A program made the translations under genes and the position numbers. Positions 1 through 8,086 of a DNA stretch of 64,000 nucleotides are shown piece after piece. The DNA comes from Fimenecus sp045532175 (GTDB taxonomy: Bacteria > Bacillota > Clostridia > Oscillospirales > Acutalibacteraceae), in the NCBI GenBank assembly GCA_045532175.1, contig JAZSFK010000028.1, positions 15,026-79,025 on the forward strand, given 5' to 3'. How positions within the stretch are numbered: position 1 is the stretch's first letter; the number at the start of each line of letters is the position of its first letter. The notes under the pieces are model-generated. The model did no database searches and was not told the DNA's origin. It saw only the letters and a list, made by a program, of their open reading frames with translations.

Positions 1-30
1 AGTTTACAAGTATTTTTACTATTAAAACTA

Positions 31-66
31 AACACCGTATTAGTGTATGCTGATACGGTGTTTTTT
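31..66 (+). terminator. Intrinsic terminator of a gene upstream of the window
   Basis: A 10-bp perfect stem (31-40 with 53-62) closes a 12-base loop and runs into a T tract at 61-66. No gene lies before it in the window, so it ends a transcript entering from the left. The rest of 1-254 holds only this terminator and a promoter. Confidence 0.85.
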
Positions 67-159
67 GTTCTCGTTGAACATATTATTATATGTAAGCTTG
101 ATTGTTGCTCTGCAAAAATCAACAAATTTTTCAAATATGTACTATATTGCTTTATAGTA

Positions 160-188
160 TTGATATTAAAAAAATGGTATGTTATATT
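160..188 (+). promoter_or_regulatory. Candidate sigma-A promoter of the subtilisin-like protease
   Basis: TTGATA (160-165) and TATATT (183-188) are separated by 17 bases and lie about 65 bases upstream of the ribosome site of the protease gene. The region is very AT-rich, so the match could be partly chance. Confidence 0.45.
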
Positions 189-254
189 ATACTAATAAAT
201 ATACAATGTGTTCATTATCGAATTTTGTGTTGATTTTTACTTGGAGTGACTCAT

Positions 255-3200
255 TTGAAGAAGTTTTTAGCATTACTCTTATCTTTAATTATATTGACAG
301 GTTCTGTTTCACAGGGCTTGATTTCCTATGCAACAGAGATAAAACCCGAATTTTCCGTTTATGATTTTGCAGAAGATTTGTCTGAACTTATCTGTACTTA
401 TAGTGAAGATAATGTCACAAACGAGCAAATGCGTGAGGATATCGTTGTAACTGTTGATAAATTCTTTAACAATTCACAGGCAACAGAACTTAACGGTCTG
501 TCATTGAATTCATTTGAAACAAGGCGACTTATTGTAAAATCAAGTAAAGAGATAGATTATTGTGGTGCGATAGATTTTGTTAGTGGATATAATGATTTGT
601 ATATTTTGCAATATGATAGTATGACATCAGCCAAAGAAGCATATGAATACTATCTTACACTTGACTATATTGACTATGTTGAGCCGGATATTATAATGTC
701 GTGTCAGGGTGTAGATGATATTTTTAATGAATTTGAGCCGGAAATAATATTCCCGGAGGATGGAGTATCGGCATCCGATATTACAAATTATTTAAGTGAT
801 AAAATAGGCTTCAACGATATCAAGAATGAATTAAAAGAGAGAATAGACGACGATTATGTTCTTGTCGCCGTGATTGATAGTGGTGCTGATACGGACCATG
901 AGCTGTTACAGGACAGAATAATTGACAGCGGTGTTAATTACAGCGGTACGGGTATTCAAAATAGTTGTGAGGATGACTATGGCCACGGTACTCACGTTGC
1001 AGGTATTATAGCTTCTAATACACTTGATAATGTTAAAATTGAGGCATACAAGGTGCTTAATAGTTCAGGAAAGGGTTCTTTGAGCGCAATAGCTGTTACT
1101 ATTGATATTGCAGTCGCAGATGGTGCTGATATTATCAATTTGAGTCTGACAGCCAAGGGCGAAAGTGAACGAATGACGGAAGCTATCAACAATGCTGTTG
1201 CTAACGACGTGAATGTTGTTGTTGCGGCGGGAAACAATGAAGCTGACCTTGATAAACAGTATTACACTCCTGCCTGTGTTGAATCTGCAATAACGGTTAG
1301 TGCGACTGATGAAAATGCAAAATTAGCAAGTTTCTCAAACTATGACGGAACAATAGATATTGCTGCACTTGGCGTAGGAGTAAAGAGTAGTTACCTTGAT
1401 AATACTTATGCAATACTAAGCGGGACTTCTATGGCAGCACCTCAGGTTGCAGCGGGACTTGCAATCGTAAAAACAGTATTTCCCGAATTGTCTATATCGG
1501 AATGTGAGGAAAAACTTGAAGAATATGCTATAAAAATATATGAACTTCCCGGTAGCAATAAATTTGGTGCAGGATTATTGTTCCTTAAATATCTTTTAGG
1601 TGATAAACCAACTACACCGAATCCTGTATTCAGTGTTGAGGATTGCGAGTTTTCTCAGGCATTTGAGGTCGAAATAACCTGTCCCGATGAAGATGCAACA
1701 ATTTATTACCTTAAAAGCAGACTTGGGGAAGGTGATGTTGCGGATTGGGTTAATGCCAGTGAGTACACCGGACCGCTGACAATTTCAGTTGACACAAGAC
1801 TTTATGCAGTTGCAATGGGTAAGGGTAAAAAGATTAGTAGCATCGTTAAGGCGGAGTATAATCGTGAGGTTAATAATGTAGATGACGATTATGATATAAA
1901 TTCCCTTGGTTACATTACAGCATATTATGGTGATGAAAATAATGTAGTTGTACCGGATACTATTAAAGGAAAAAAAGTAAAGGGAATAGCATCCTCTGCC
2001 TTTGAAAATGATAATTGGATTCGTTCAATTGTACTGCCTGATTCTGCAACAATAATAAACAGTAAAGCATTCCAAGGCTGTACGGCACTTGTTTCTGTTT
2101 CCGGTCAGGGCGTAACAACTGTTAAATCAAATTCCTTTGCTAAAAGTTCAGTTTGTTATGTAGATTTTCCAAATCTTAAGGAAATAGGGAATAAAGCCTT
2201 CCTTGATTGCTGTAATCTTGCAGATATATCTTTGTTTAATGTTGAAACCATAGGTGAATATTCATTCCAGAACACCGTAAGTATGGAGGAACTTGACAGC
2301 TACAGTGTTTTGTCGATTGGTACTTCTGCGTTTGAGCAATCAGGGATTGAATATATCAATCTACCCAGTACAGTAGAAGTTGGGAAAAATGCTTTTGCTT
2401 CCTGCGAGAGTTTAACTTCCGCGTCAATACCTATGCTTACAGAGTTGGGTATAGGTGTGTTTAAGAATTGCACTTCCTTAAAGGAACTTGATATACCCTT
2501 GTTGGTAAATATTAAGTCAAATGCTTTAAGAAATACAGGACTTGAATTCTTCTACGGTAAAGATGTTGTGCAGATAGATAATTATGCTTTTGCTGAAAGT
2601 GCATCCCTTGCAAGTGTTTATCTCCCGTCAACAATGTCTTCGGGAACAAATGCTTTTAAGGATTGTCGTGAACTGCAGGTGGTTACACTTCCTTCAATAG
2701 TTGAACTCAACAGTAACAGCTTTTCGAATTGTCCAAAGCTCAAAATTCTTTACTTACCATCAGTTAAATCTGTTGGTGCAGGTGCTTTTTATAACAGTTC
2801 TATAGAGTATTTGCAGTTTGAATGTGTTGAAAAAATAAATAGTCTTCCTGAAACATTAAAAGGTATCGTTCTTCCGGGTTCGTTGAACTCTATATTCGCA
2901 TTGACTCCTGATACGGATTTTGTTGTTTACGGCTATGAAAATACTTATGCTGAACAATATGCACTTGAAAACGAAAAGGAATTCCAAACCATTCCTGCAA
3001 TTATTTACGAAACCTATGACTTTGTCGAGGAAGACAGTAAATATATCTTTGTATACGCTCTTGGCTTTAATTGCACCTATCAGTGGTATGAAAACGATTG
3101 CGTTTCAAATCAGGGAGGAATACCTATTGACGGTGCTGTCCATTTCTATTATGAGCCAAAAGCAGAGGATGATGCTGTTTCATATTACTGTGAAATAAAA

Positions 3201-3650
3201 AGTACAGACGGTACGTATGTAAATACAGTTACGACTCACCCTATTATAAATAAGCCTGAATACAGAACTGCGGATTTAAGTGGGTATAACAAAGTGGTTG
3301 AAGAAGTAAATGCACTTGACAGAAACACAATCGATGAAACCTTCCTTGCGGAAATTGATGAATTATTAAGTATAGATGTTTCAAATCTTACCTACGCAAA
3401 TCAGGATATTATTGATAACATTGTTAATGAGATAGAGTTGATTTTCTCCGATATAAATAGTGGCTATCTTGTTGGCGATACAAATAACGACGGAATATTA
3501 AGTGCCTATGATGCACGTCTTGTATTACGATACGCCACAGAGATTGACAATGTTACCTCAAGAGCAAAAAGAATTTCAGACATAAATGGCGATGGTGAAG
3601 TCAGTTCAATTGATGCTCGTATGATTTTAAAACTATGCATTGAAGCATAA
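255..3650 (+). CDS. Secreted subtilisin-like serine protease with LRR and dockerin domains
   Basis: Predicted secreted S8 peptidase of 1131 residues. A TTG start at 255 is chosen because GGAG (243-246) sits 8 bases upstream; a GTG at 246 would overlap that site. A signal peptide is followed by a propeptide and a catalytic domain with the full triad: Asp208 (IDSG), His244 (GHGTH) and Ser392 (GTSMA). Around 456-540 is a chitobiase-C-terminal-like beta domain. About 545-885 consists of LRR_5 (BspA-type) repeats containing the usual AF and LPS elements. Residues 1074-1131 form a type I dockerin with two calcium-loop segments (GDTNNDG and DINGDGE). The dockerin suggests attachment to a cohesin-bearing scaffold. 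That combination is typical of Ruminococcus-type cellulosome producers; the substrate is unknown. Confidence 0.9.
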   Translation: MKKFLALLLSLIILTGSVSQGLISYATEIKPEFSVYDFAEDLSELICTYSEDNVTNEQMREDIVVTVDKFFNNSQATELNGLSLNSFETRRLIVKSSKEIDYCGAIDFVSGYNDLYILQYDSMTSAKEAYEYYLTLDYIDYVEPDIIMSCQGVDDIFNEFEPEIIFPEDGVSASDITNYLSDKIGFNDIKNELKERIDDDYVLVAVIDSGADTDHELLQDRIIDSGVNYSGTGIQNSCEDDYGHGTHVAGIIASNTLDNVKIEAYKVLNSSGKGSLSAIAVTIDIAVADGADIINLSLTAKGESERMTEAINNAVANDVNVVVAAGNNEADLDKQYYTPACVESAITVSATDENAKLASFSNYDGTIDIAALGVGVKSSYLDNTYAILSGTSMAAPQVAAGLAIVKTVFPELSISECEEKLEEYAIKIYELPGSNKFGAGLLFLKYLLGDKPTTPNPVFSVEDCEFSQAFEVEITCPDEDATIYYLKSRLGEGDVADWVNASEYTGPLTISVDTRLYAVAMGKGKKISSIVKAEYNREVNNVDDDYDINSLGYITAYYGDENNVVVPDTIKGKKVKGIASSAFENDNWIRSIVLPDSATIINSKAFQGCTALVSVSGQGVTTVKSNSFAKSSVCYVDFPNLKEIGNKAFLDCCNLADISLFNVETIGEYSFQNTVSMEELDSYSVLSIGTSAFEQSGIEYINLPSTVEVGKNAFASCESLTSASIPMLTELGIGVFKNCTSLKELDIPLLVNIKSNALRNTGLEFFYGKDVVQIDNYAFAESASLASVYLPSTMSSGTNAFKDCRELQVVTLPSIVELNSNSFSNCPKLKILYLPSVKSVGAGAFYNSSIEYLQFECVEKINSLPETLKGIVLPGSLNSIFALTPDTDFVVYGYENTYAEQYALENEKEFQTIPAIIYETYDFVEEDSKYIFVYALGFNCTYQWYENDCVSNQGGIPIDGAVHFYYEPKAEDDAVSYYCEIKSTDGTYVNTVTTHPIINKPEYRTADLSGYNKVVEEVNALDRNTIDETFLAEIDELLSIDVSNLTYANQDIIDNIVNEIELIFSDINSGYLVGDTNNDGILSAYDARLVLRYATEIDNVTSRAKRISDINGDGEVSSIDARMILKLCIEA

Positions 3651-3651
3651 C

Positions 3652-3684
3652 AAAAAGCCTTGGATATATTTCCAAGGCTTTTTT
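3652..3684. terminator. Bidirectional terminator between convergent genes
   Basis: A 12-bp stem (AAAAAGCCTTGG with its complement at 3672-3683) has a T tract on the plus strand and an A tract on the left arm. It can end both the protease transcript and the converging methylase transcript. Confidence 0.85.
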
Positions 3685-3685
3685 A

Positions 3686-4600
3686 CTACAGTTTTTCAGT
3701 TATTCTTTCGATATTTTCATCCGAGTATTCAATTTCAGATGAATATTGTCTTGCATAGTCAACAATGTCCTCAAAAGCAAGCGCACCATACTTTTTGACG
3801 TGGTATCTGCAAATCTGACCGATAAAATATGTACTGAAAATTGCAAAATGAAGTTTTCCGTTATCCGCACTGTCAAAATGACGATAAATAAAATATAAAA
3901 GTAATTTTTCAAAGACTGTATTATGTTTTTCAGGTAAAATGATATCTTCAAAATCAATAGTTTTAATATCCATCAAAAGATTTGTCCAGTTATCATCAAG
4001 TCTTTCAAGGGATAAATAAAAATCAACCCATTTATTAAAATCTATACGTTCAGTTTCTATATCTGATTCGTCTAACAGAAGATATATTCGTTCACTTAAT
4101 GAGTATTTGTCATTTTGTAAAGTGTTAAGCAGGGATTGCTTGTATTCAAGGAATAACTTTTCGTCTTCGTTGTCTATTTTGTTATCTTGATTATCAACTG
4201 AAAATTCTAGTTTTTCTGTTTGCCCTAAAATAATTCGTCCTGCTTCTTCGCAACAAAGACCCAACCCGACTTCGGTTGATGTTTCATAAAAATTTCTGAA
4301 GCGAGGATGGTCAGCACATACCTGACAAAGTGATTTTTCTCCTAAATTTAAAATAATACCACATAAGTTATCATTGTTTAAAAATACACATCTACCCTTA
4401 CCATCAAGTTTAAAAGAAGCATATCCGTCGTTGTAGCTTATTCCGTTTTTTAGTGTCCTGCTGTACTTGCCTTTGTGTCTTTTATAAATCTCCAAGGTTT
4501 CTTCGTCGATGTCAATTTCCCAGCCGATACAGCAGTTGTGATGGCATTTATTTGCGATACAATTGAATTTATTATAGTAATTTGGAATAATAGTTTTCAT
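3686..4600 (-). CDS. fliB: FliB-family (flagellin) lysine N-methylase
   Basis: A 304-residue cysteine-rich protein of the FliB/CxxCxxCC family, whose founding member methylates lysines of Salmonella flagellin. The N-terminus carries CIANKCHHNCC, and a second Cys cluster lies near residues 75-95 (CVF, LCG, LCQVC), the expected pattern for a metal or Fe-S site. The ATG at 4600 is preceded on the minus strand by GGAG, so the start is secure. No flagellar gene lies in the window, so the substrate here may be another surface protein; that is inference. It is a single-gene transcript with its own candidate promoter and a shared terminator. Confidence 0.8.
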   Translation of the reverse strand: MKTIIPNYYNKFNCIANKCHHNCCIGWEIDIDEETLEIYKRHKGKYSRTLKNGISYNDGYASFKLDGKGRCVFLNNDNLCGIILNLGEKSLCQVCADHPRFRNFYETSTEVGLGLCCEEAGRIILGQTEKLEFSVDNQDNKIDNEDEKLFLEYKQSLLNTLQNDKYSLSERIYLLLDESDIETERIDFNKWVDFYLSLERLDDNWTNLLMDIKTIDFEDIILPEKHNTVFEKLLLYFIYRHFDSADNGKLHFAIFSTYFIGQICRYHVKKYGALAFEDIVDYARQYSSEIEYSDENIERITEKL

Positions 4601-4629
4601 AGTATTTCTCCATATTGTTTAATATTAAC

Positions 4630-4658
4630 ATTATAAATTATATCTTTTGTCATTTCAA
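4630..4658 (-). promoter_or_regulatory. Candidate promoter of the lysine N-methylase gene
   Basis: Read on the minus strand, TTGAAA (4658-4653) and TATAAT (4635-4630) are 17 bases apart, about 30 bases upstream of the ATG at 4600. Confidence 0.5.
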
Positions 4659-4683
4659 TGAGGACTTTTATCTTTTTATTGTA

Positions 4684-4712
4684 TTGATAAAGAGATAAGA
4701 TTGTGTTAAAAT
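4684..4712 (+). promoter_or_regulatory. Candidate promoter of the MFS transporter
   Basis: TTGATA (4684-4689), a 17-base spacer and TAAAAT (4707-4712). Transcription would begin near 4719, downstream of the GTG at 4703, which supports the ATG at 4739 as the start of the transporter. Confidence 0.5.
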
Positions 4713-4738
4713 ACAGAAAAACTTTTTGGAGTGTATTT

Positions 4739-5899
4739 ATGACAACCTTACTTGTAGTTATATATATAGTTTTTGTTTCTCTTGGCTTACCGGATTCATT
4801 ATTCGGTGTTTCCTGGCCTGTAATGCATCACGACTTTGGAATCGATGAAAGTTTCGCTTCAGTGTATGGTGTTATTATGGGTGTTTGTACGGGTGGAGTA
4901 AGTTTTGTTGCGGGTAAACTTATCAGAAAATTCGGTACAGGAAAAGTAACGCTTATATCTACAATGCTCACTGTTGCAGGTCTTTTCTTTATGAGTATAT
5001 CGCCGAACATTATTGTGTTGATGATAAGCTCGGTTGTTCTCGGATACGGAGCGGGTGTTATTGATACTGCCCTCAACAATTTTGTGTCCTTACATTATAA
5101 AGCTAAACATATGAACTGGCTTCATGCTTGTTGGGGTGCCGGTGTTACGATAAGTCCTTTGATTATGTCTGCTTTTTTGACAGATGATGCAAGTTCGTGG
5201 CGTAATGGGTATCGCGTAATTACGTTGTTACAGTTATCGATTGGTATCATCATCGCTTTAACACTTAACAAATGGAAGATAGTAAAAGAGGATTTTTCTC
5301 AGGAGGAGTCAGCAGAAGAACAAAAAAGTCTATTTGAAATATTAAAGATAAAAGGCGTTATTTTAAGCGTTCTTTCCCAAGGCCTTTACTGTAGCATGGA
5401 ATTTTTAATTGGTACGTGGGGTGCATCGTATCTTGTAAATGTTCACTCATTGATGCCTGATGAAGCAGCAAAATGGATTTCACTTTATTATGCCGGAATA
5501 ATGCTTGGCAGAATAGTTTCAGGCTTTATTTCGATGAAGGCATCTGATAACACGATGATTCGTGGAGGTATTATTGTTTCTTGTTTGGGCATGGTTTTAT
5601 TATCTGTACCATTGGATGAAATTTCCTATCTTGGATTTCTCCTTATTGGTTCAGGTTTCGGGCCTATATTCCCAAGTATTCTCCATAGTGTACCCGACAG
5701 ATTTGGCAAAGAATATTCAGCAGATATAACAGGCTTCCATATGGGTGGCGCTTATGGTATAGGCTTTGCTGTTCAGCTTGTTTTTGGATTTGTTGCAACA
5801 GCAACAACATTTAAAATTACAACATTTGTTTTGCTGGGTCTTGTAGTTGCACTTTTTACTGTTAATGAAGTAACAATATCTTTGACTCGAAAAAAATAA
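4739..5899 (+). CDS. Major facilitator superfamily transporter
   Basis: A 386-residue integral membrane protein with about 12 hydrophobic segments and the MFS pattern, including the cytoplasmic loop RKFGTGK after helix 2. The start is placed at ATG 4739 because GGAG (4728-4731) lies 7 bases upstream; an in-frame GTG at 4703 lacks a ribosome site and falls inside the promoter. The substrate cannot be told from sequence. The next gene, a choloylglycine-hydrolase-family enzyme, follows after 43 bases on the same strand, so the two are probably cotranscribed. Transport of a conjugate or product of that enzyme is possible but untested. Confidence 0.85.
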   Translation: MTTLLVVIYIVFVSLGLPDSLFGVSWPVMHHDFGIDESFASVYGVIMGVCTGGVSFVAGKLIRKFGTGKVTLISTMLTVAGLFFMSISPNIIVLMISSVVLGYGAGVIDTALNNFVSLHYKAKHMNWLHACWGAGVTISPLIMSAFLTDDASSWRNGYRVITLLQLSIGIIIALTLNKWKIVKEDFSQEESAEEQKSLFEILKIKGVILSVLSQGLYCSMEFLIGTWGASYLVNVHSLMPDEAAKWISLYYAGIMLGRIVSGFISMKASDNTMIRGGIIVSCLGMVLLSVPLDEISYLGFLLIGSGFGPIFPSILHSVPDRFGKEYSADITGFHMGGAYGIGFAVQLVFGFVATATTFKITTFVLLGLVVALFTVNEVTISLTRKK

Positions 5900-5942
5900 T
5901 TTTCTTTGAAGTGCATATAATAATCAAAAGGACGTGATTATT

Positions 5943-6914
5943 ATGTGTACTTCAATTTCGTTATTAACGAAAAATCATTATTTCGGCAGAAACCTTGATA
6001 TGGACTTTTCCTACGGTGAAAAGATGATTATAACACCGAGAAAGTATTTATTAAAATTTCGCATGTCGGATAGTTTAGAAAATCATTTTGCCATAATGGG
6101 AATGGGTATTGTAGCTGACAATTATCCTCTTTATTATGATGCAACAAACGAAAAGGGTCTGTCTATGGCGGGGCTTAATTTCCCCACAAGTGCTGTGTAT
6201 TATGATGAAGTAAAGGATAAAAACAATATAGGTGCATTTGAACTGATTCCGTGGATTTTAAGCCAATGTTCAACCGTTGACGAGGCAAGGGATTTGCTTA
6301 TGAATACGAATGTTGTGGATATTGATTTTAATGACAAATATAAAAATACGCCACTTCATTGGATGATAAGTGACAGGGATTATTCAATTACCCTTGAATG
6401 TGTGCAGGACGGAATGAAAATATATTATAATCCTGTTCACGTGCTTACGAATAATCCTGAATTTCCAATGCAGGTTTTCAATTTGAACAATTACACAAAT
6501 ATTACTCGTGAAGAACCTGAAACATGCTTCGCAGAAGGCTTTGACTTAAATAAATACAGTAGGGGAATGGGGGCTTTGGGCCTTCCGGGTGATTTGTCTT
6601 CAATGTCACGTTTTGTACGTGTAGCATTTACAAGACTTAATTCTGTTTGTGGTGAAAGCGAAAGCGAGAGTATAAGCCAGTTCTTTCATATTCTTGATTC
6701 TGTGTCCCAGACACAAGGTTGTGTAAGAGTAGGGGATAGCTTTGAAAAAACAGTATATTCCTCTTGCTGTAATACCGATAAAGGTATTTACTATTACAGA
6801 ACTTATAACAACAGTCAAATTTCCGCAGTTACTTTAAACAATGAAAATCTTGACAAGAATGAGTTAATCACTTATAATCTTATCAACGAACAACAAATCA
6901 AATATCAAAACTGA
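5943..6914 (+). CDS. Choloylglycine hydrolase family enzyme (bile salt hydrolase-like)
   Basis: A 323-residue N-terminal-nucleophile amidase. ATG 5943 is the correct start: GGA lies 10 bases upstream, and removing Met exposes Cys2 (MCTSI), the catalytic nucleophile. Other family residues are visible: Arg16 and Asp19 in FGRNLD, the AGLNFP segment, the LTNNPEF asparagines, and GLPGDLSSMSRF with the late conserved arginine. These match Gram-positive gut bile salt hydrolases more closely than penicillin V acylases. It probably hydrolyses the amide of glycine- or taurine-conjugated bile acids in the cytoplasm; another N-acyl amide substrate remains possible. It sits just downstream of an MFS transporter. 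Confidence 0.88.
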   Translation: MCTSISLLTKNHYFGRNLDMDFSYGEKMIITPRKYLLKFRMSDSLENHFAIMGMGIVADNYPLYYDATNEKGLSMAGLNFPTSAVYYDEVKDKNNIGAFELIPWILSQCSTVDEARDLLMNTNVVDIDFNDKYKNTPLHWMISDRDYSITLECVQDGMKIYYNPVHVLTNNPEFPMQVFNLNNYTNITREEPETCFAEGFDLNKYSRGMGALGLPGDLSSMSRFVRVAFTRLNSVCGESESESISQFFHILDSVSQTQGCVRVGDSFEKTVYSSCCNTDKGIYYYRTYNNSQISAVTLNNENLDKNELITYNLINEQQIKYQN

Positions 6915-6920
6915 ATTATT

Positions 6921-7005
6921 AACTGCCACCGGGTAGTGAGATGCAAAGCATCCGTTGATATGTCGTTAGGTCTTTGAAGACATATCAGACGGATGTTATT
7001 TTTTT
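6921..7005 (+). promoter_or_regulatory. Structured leader with terminator upstream of pnuC (candidate riboswitch)
   Basis: Between the bile salt hydrolase-like gene and pnuC lie three possible hairpins. ACTGCC/GGTAGT forms at 6922-6937. GATGC-AAA-GCATC forms at 6940-6952. A long terminator stem runs 6949-6964 with 6979-6995 (one bulged G), followed by seven T residues. The second hairpin shares GCATC with the 5' arm of the terminator, so the two are mutually exclusive. The terminator ends directly before the pnuC ribosome site (GAGGTGAG). It may simply end the upstream transcript, or form a ligand-controlled attenuator for nicotinamide riboside uptake; I do not recognise a known aptamer. Confidence 0.5.
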
Positions 7006-7015
7006 GAGGTGAGTT

Positions 7016-7705
7016 ATGAAAAGATTACTGAATTATTTTTCAAAATTTGAAATAGGATTATGGTTATCGTCCATATTGATAATTGTTGGTACTTTTGTGA
7101 TTTTTGAAGAAAAAGACTATCTTTCTCTTATTGCCTCATTAATTGGCGCAACCTTTTTGATTCTTAATGCAAAAGGCAATCCCTTAGGACAGTTTCTCAC
7201 CATAGTATTCAGTTTTATATACGGAGTTATTTCCTATCGGTTTGCGTATTATGGTGAGATGATTACATATCTTTGTATGTCGATGCCGATTGCCTTTATA
7301 GCCTTGATTTCGTGGATAAAAAATCCTTATAAGGGTAAAAAGTCAGAGGTAAAGGTTAATCGTATTTCCAAAAAAGAAATCGTTCTTATGTGGTGTATTA
7401 CAATTGCGGTAACAATAGTTTTCTATTTTATATTAAAACACCTCAATACTTCAAATCTAATTCCAAGTACACTTTCTGTTACGACAAGCTTTCTTGCCTC
7501 ATATCTCACTTTCCGTCGAAGTCCGTATTTTGCATTGGCTTATGCTATGAATGATATTGTGCTTATTGTTTTGTGGGTTTTGGCTTCTATTACCGATATA
7601 GCCTATTTATCAGTTGTAATATGTTTCATTGTGTTCTTTGTCAATGATATGTATGGGTTTGTCAACTGGAAGAGAATGGAGAAAAAACAGAAAGAAAATA
7701 TGTAA
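7016..7705 (+). CDS. pnuC: PnuC-type nicotinamide riboside transporter
   Basis: A 229-residue membrane protein with about seven hydrophobic segments. The family signature is present near the C-terminus (NDMYGFVNWKR), as is the conserved early GNPLGQF segment. PnuC facilitates uptake of nicotinamide riboside for NAD synthesis; relatives carry thiamine or riboflavin, so the exact vitamin is inferred. The ribosome site GAGGTGAG precedes ATG 7016 immediately after the leader terminator. It is a single gene closed by a hairpin at 7715-7745. Confidence 0.85.
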   Translation: MKRLLNYFSKFEIGLWLSSILIIVGTFVIFEEKDYLSLIASLIGATFLILNAKGNPLGQFLTIVFSFIYGVISYRFAYYGEMITYLCMSMPIAFIALISWIKNPYKGKKSEVKVNRISKKEIVLMWCITIAVTIVFYFILKHLNTSNLIPSTLSVTTSFLASYLTFRRSPYFALAYAMNDIVLIVLWVLASITDIAYLSVVICFIVFFVNDMYGFVNWKRMEKKQKENM

Positions 7706-7714
7706 CATAAAAGA

Positions 7715-7745
7715 CCGATGTTTAAATAAAACATCGGCCTTTTTG
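7715..7745 (+). terminator. Terminator of pnuC
   Basis: A 9-bp stem CCGATGTTT/AAACATCGG followed by a T-rich tract. It lies between converging genes and may also end the minus-strand lipoprotein transcript. Confidence 0.8.
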
Positions 7746-7746
7746 T

Positions 7747-8028
7747 TTAGTTGGTAATGTCTCTTATTCCGTTTCCTAAACCTTCTGCAACATCTGATGC
7801 TGCTTCGCCTGCACCACCAACAATATCTGATGCAGCTTCACCCATATCTGACGCTGCTTCACTCATATTGTCTTTAAGAGTGCTTCCCTCATTGTTATTA
7901 GTTGCTTTTTCCGTGGAATTTGCCGTATTGTTTTCTGTGATTTTACCATCGTCGGCATTGCCACAACCGGTCAGAAACAGACAGGTAAGGATAGTCACAA
8001 CAAGAGTAATTATAATAGCTTTTTTCAT
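7747..8028 (-). CDS. Small predicted lipoprotein with GEAASD repeats
   Basis: A 93-residue protein with an N-terminal signal and a lipobox (LTGC, Cys22), so it is probably anchored outside the membrane. The remainder is low-complexity and polar, ending in three copies of an EAASD-type heptad, likely helical or disordered. The ribosome site AAGGAGG is strong. It lies 58 bases downstream of ypeB on the same strand. In other spore formers lipoproteins often accompany sleB-ypeB, so a role in the spore or in germination is possible but unproven. No recognised domain. Confidence 0.7.
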   Translation of the reverse strand: MKKAIIITLVVTILTCLFLTGCGNADDGKITENNTANSTEKATNNNEGSTLKDNMSEAASDMGEAASDIVGGAGEAASDVAEGLGNGIRDITN

Positions 8029-8086
8029 AATGTTTACCTCCTTAAAAATATGTGTTTATATTATTTCACATTATTTGTATAATATT

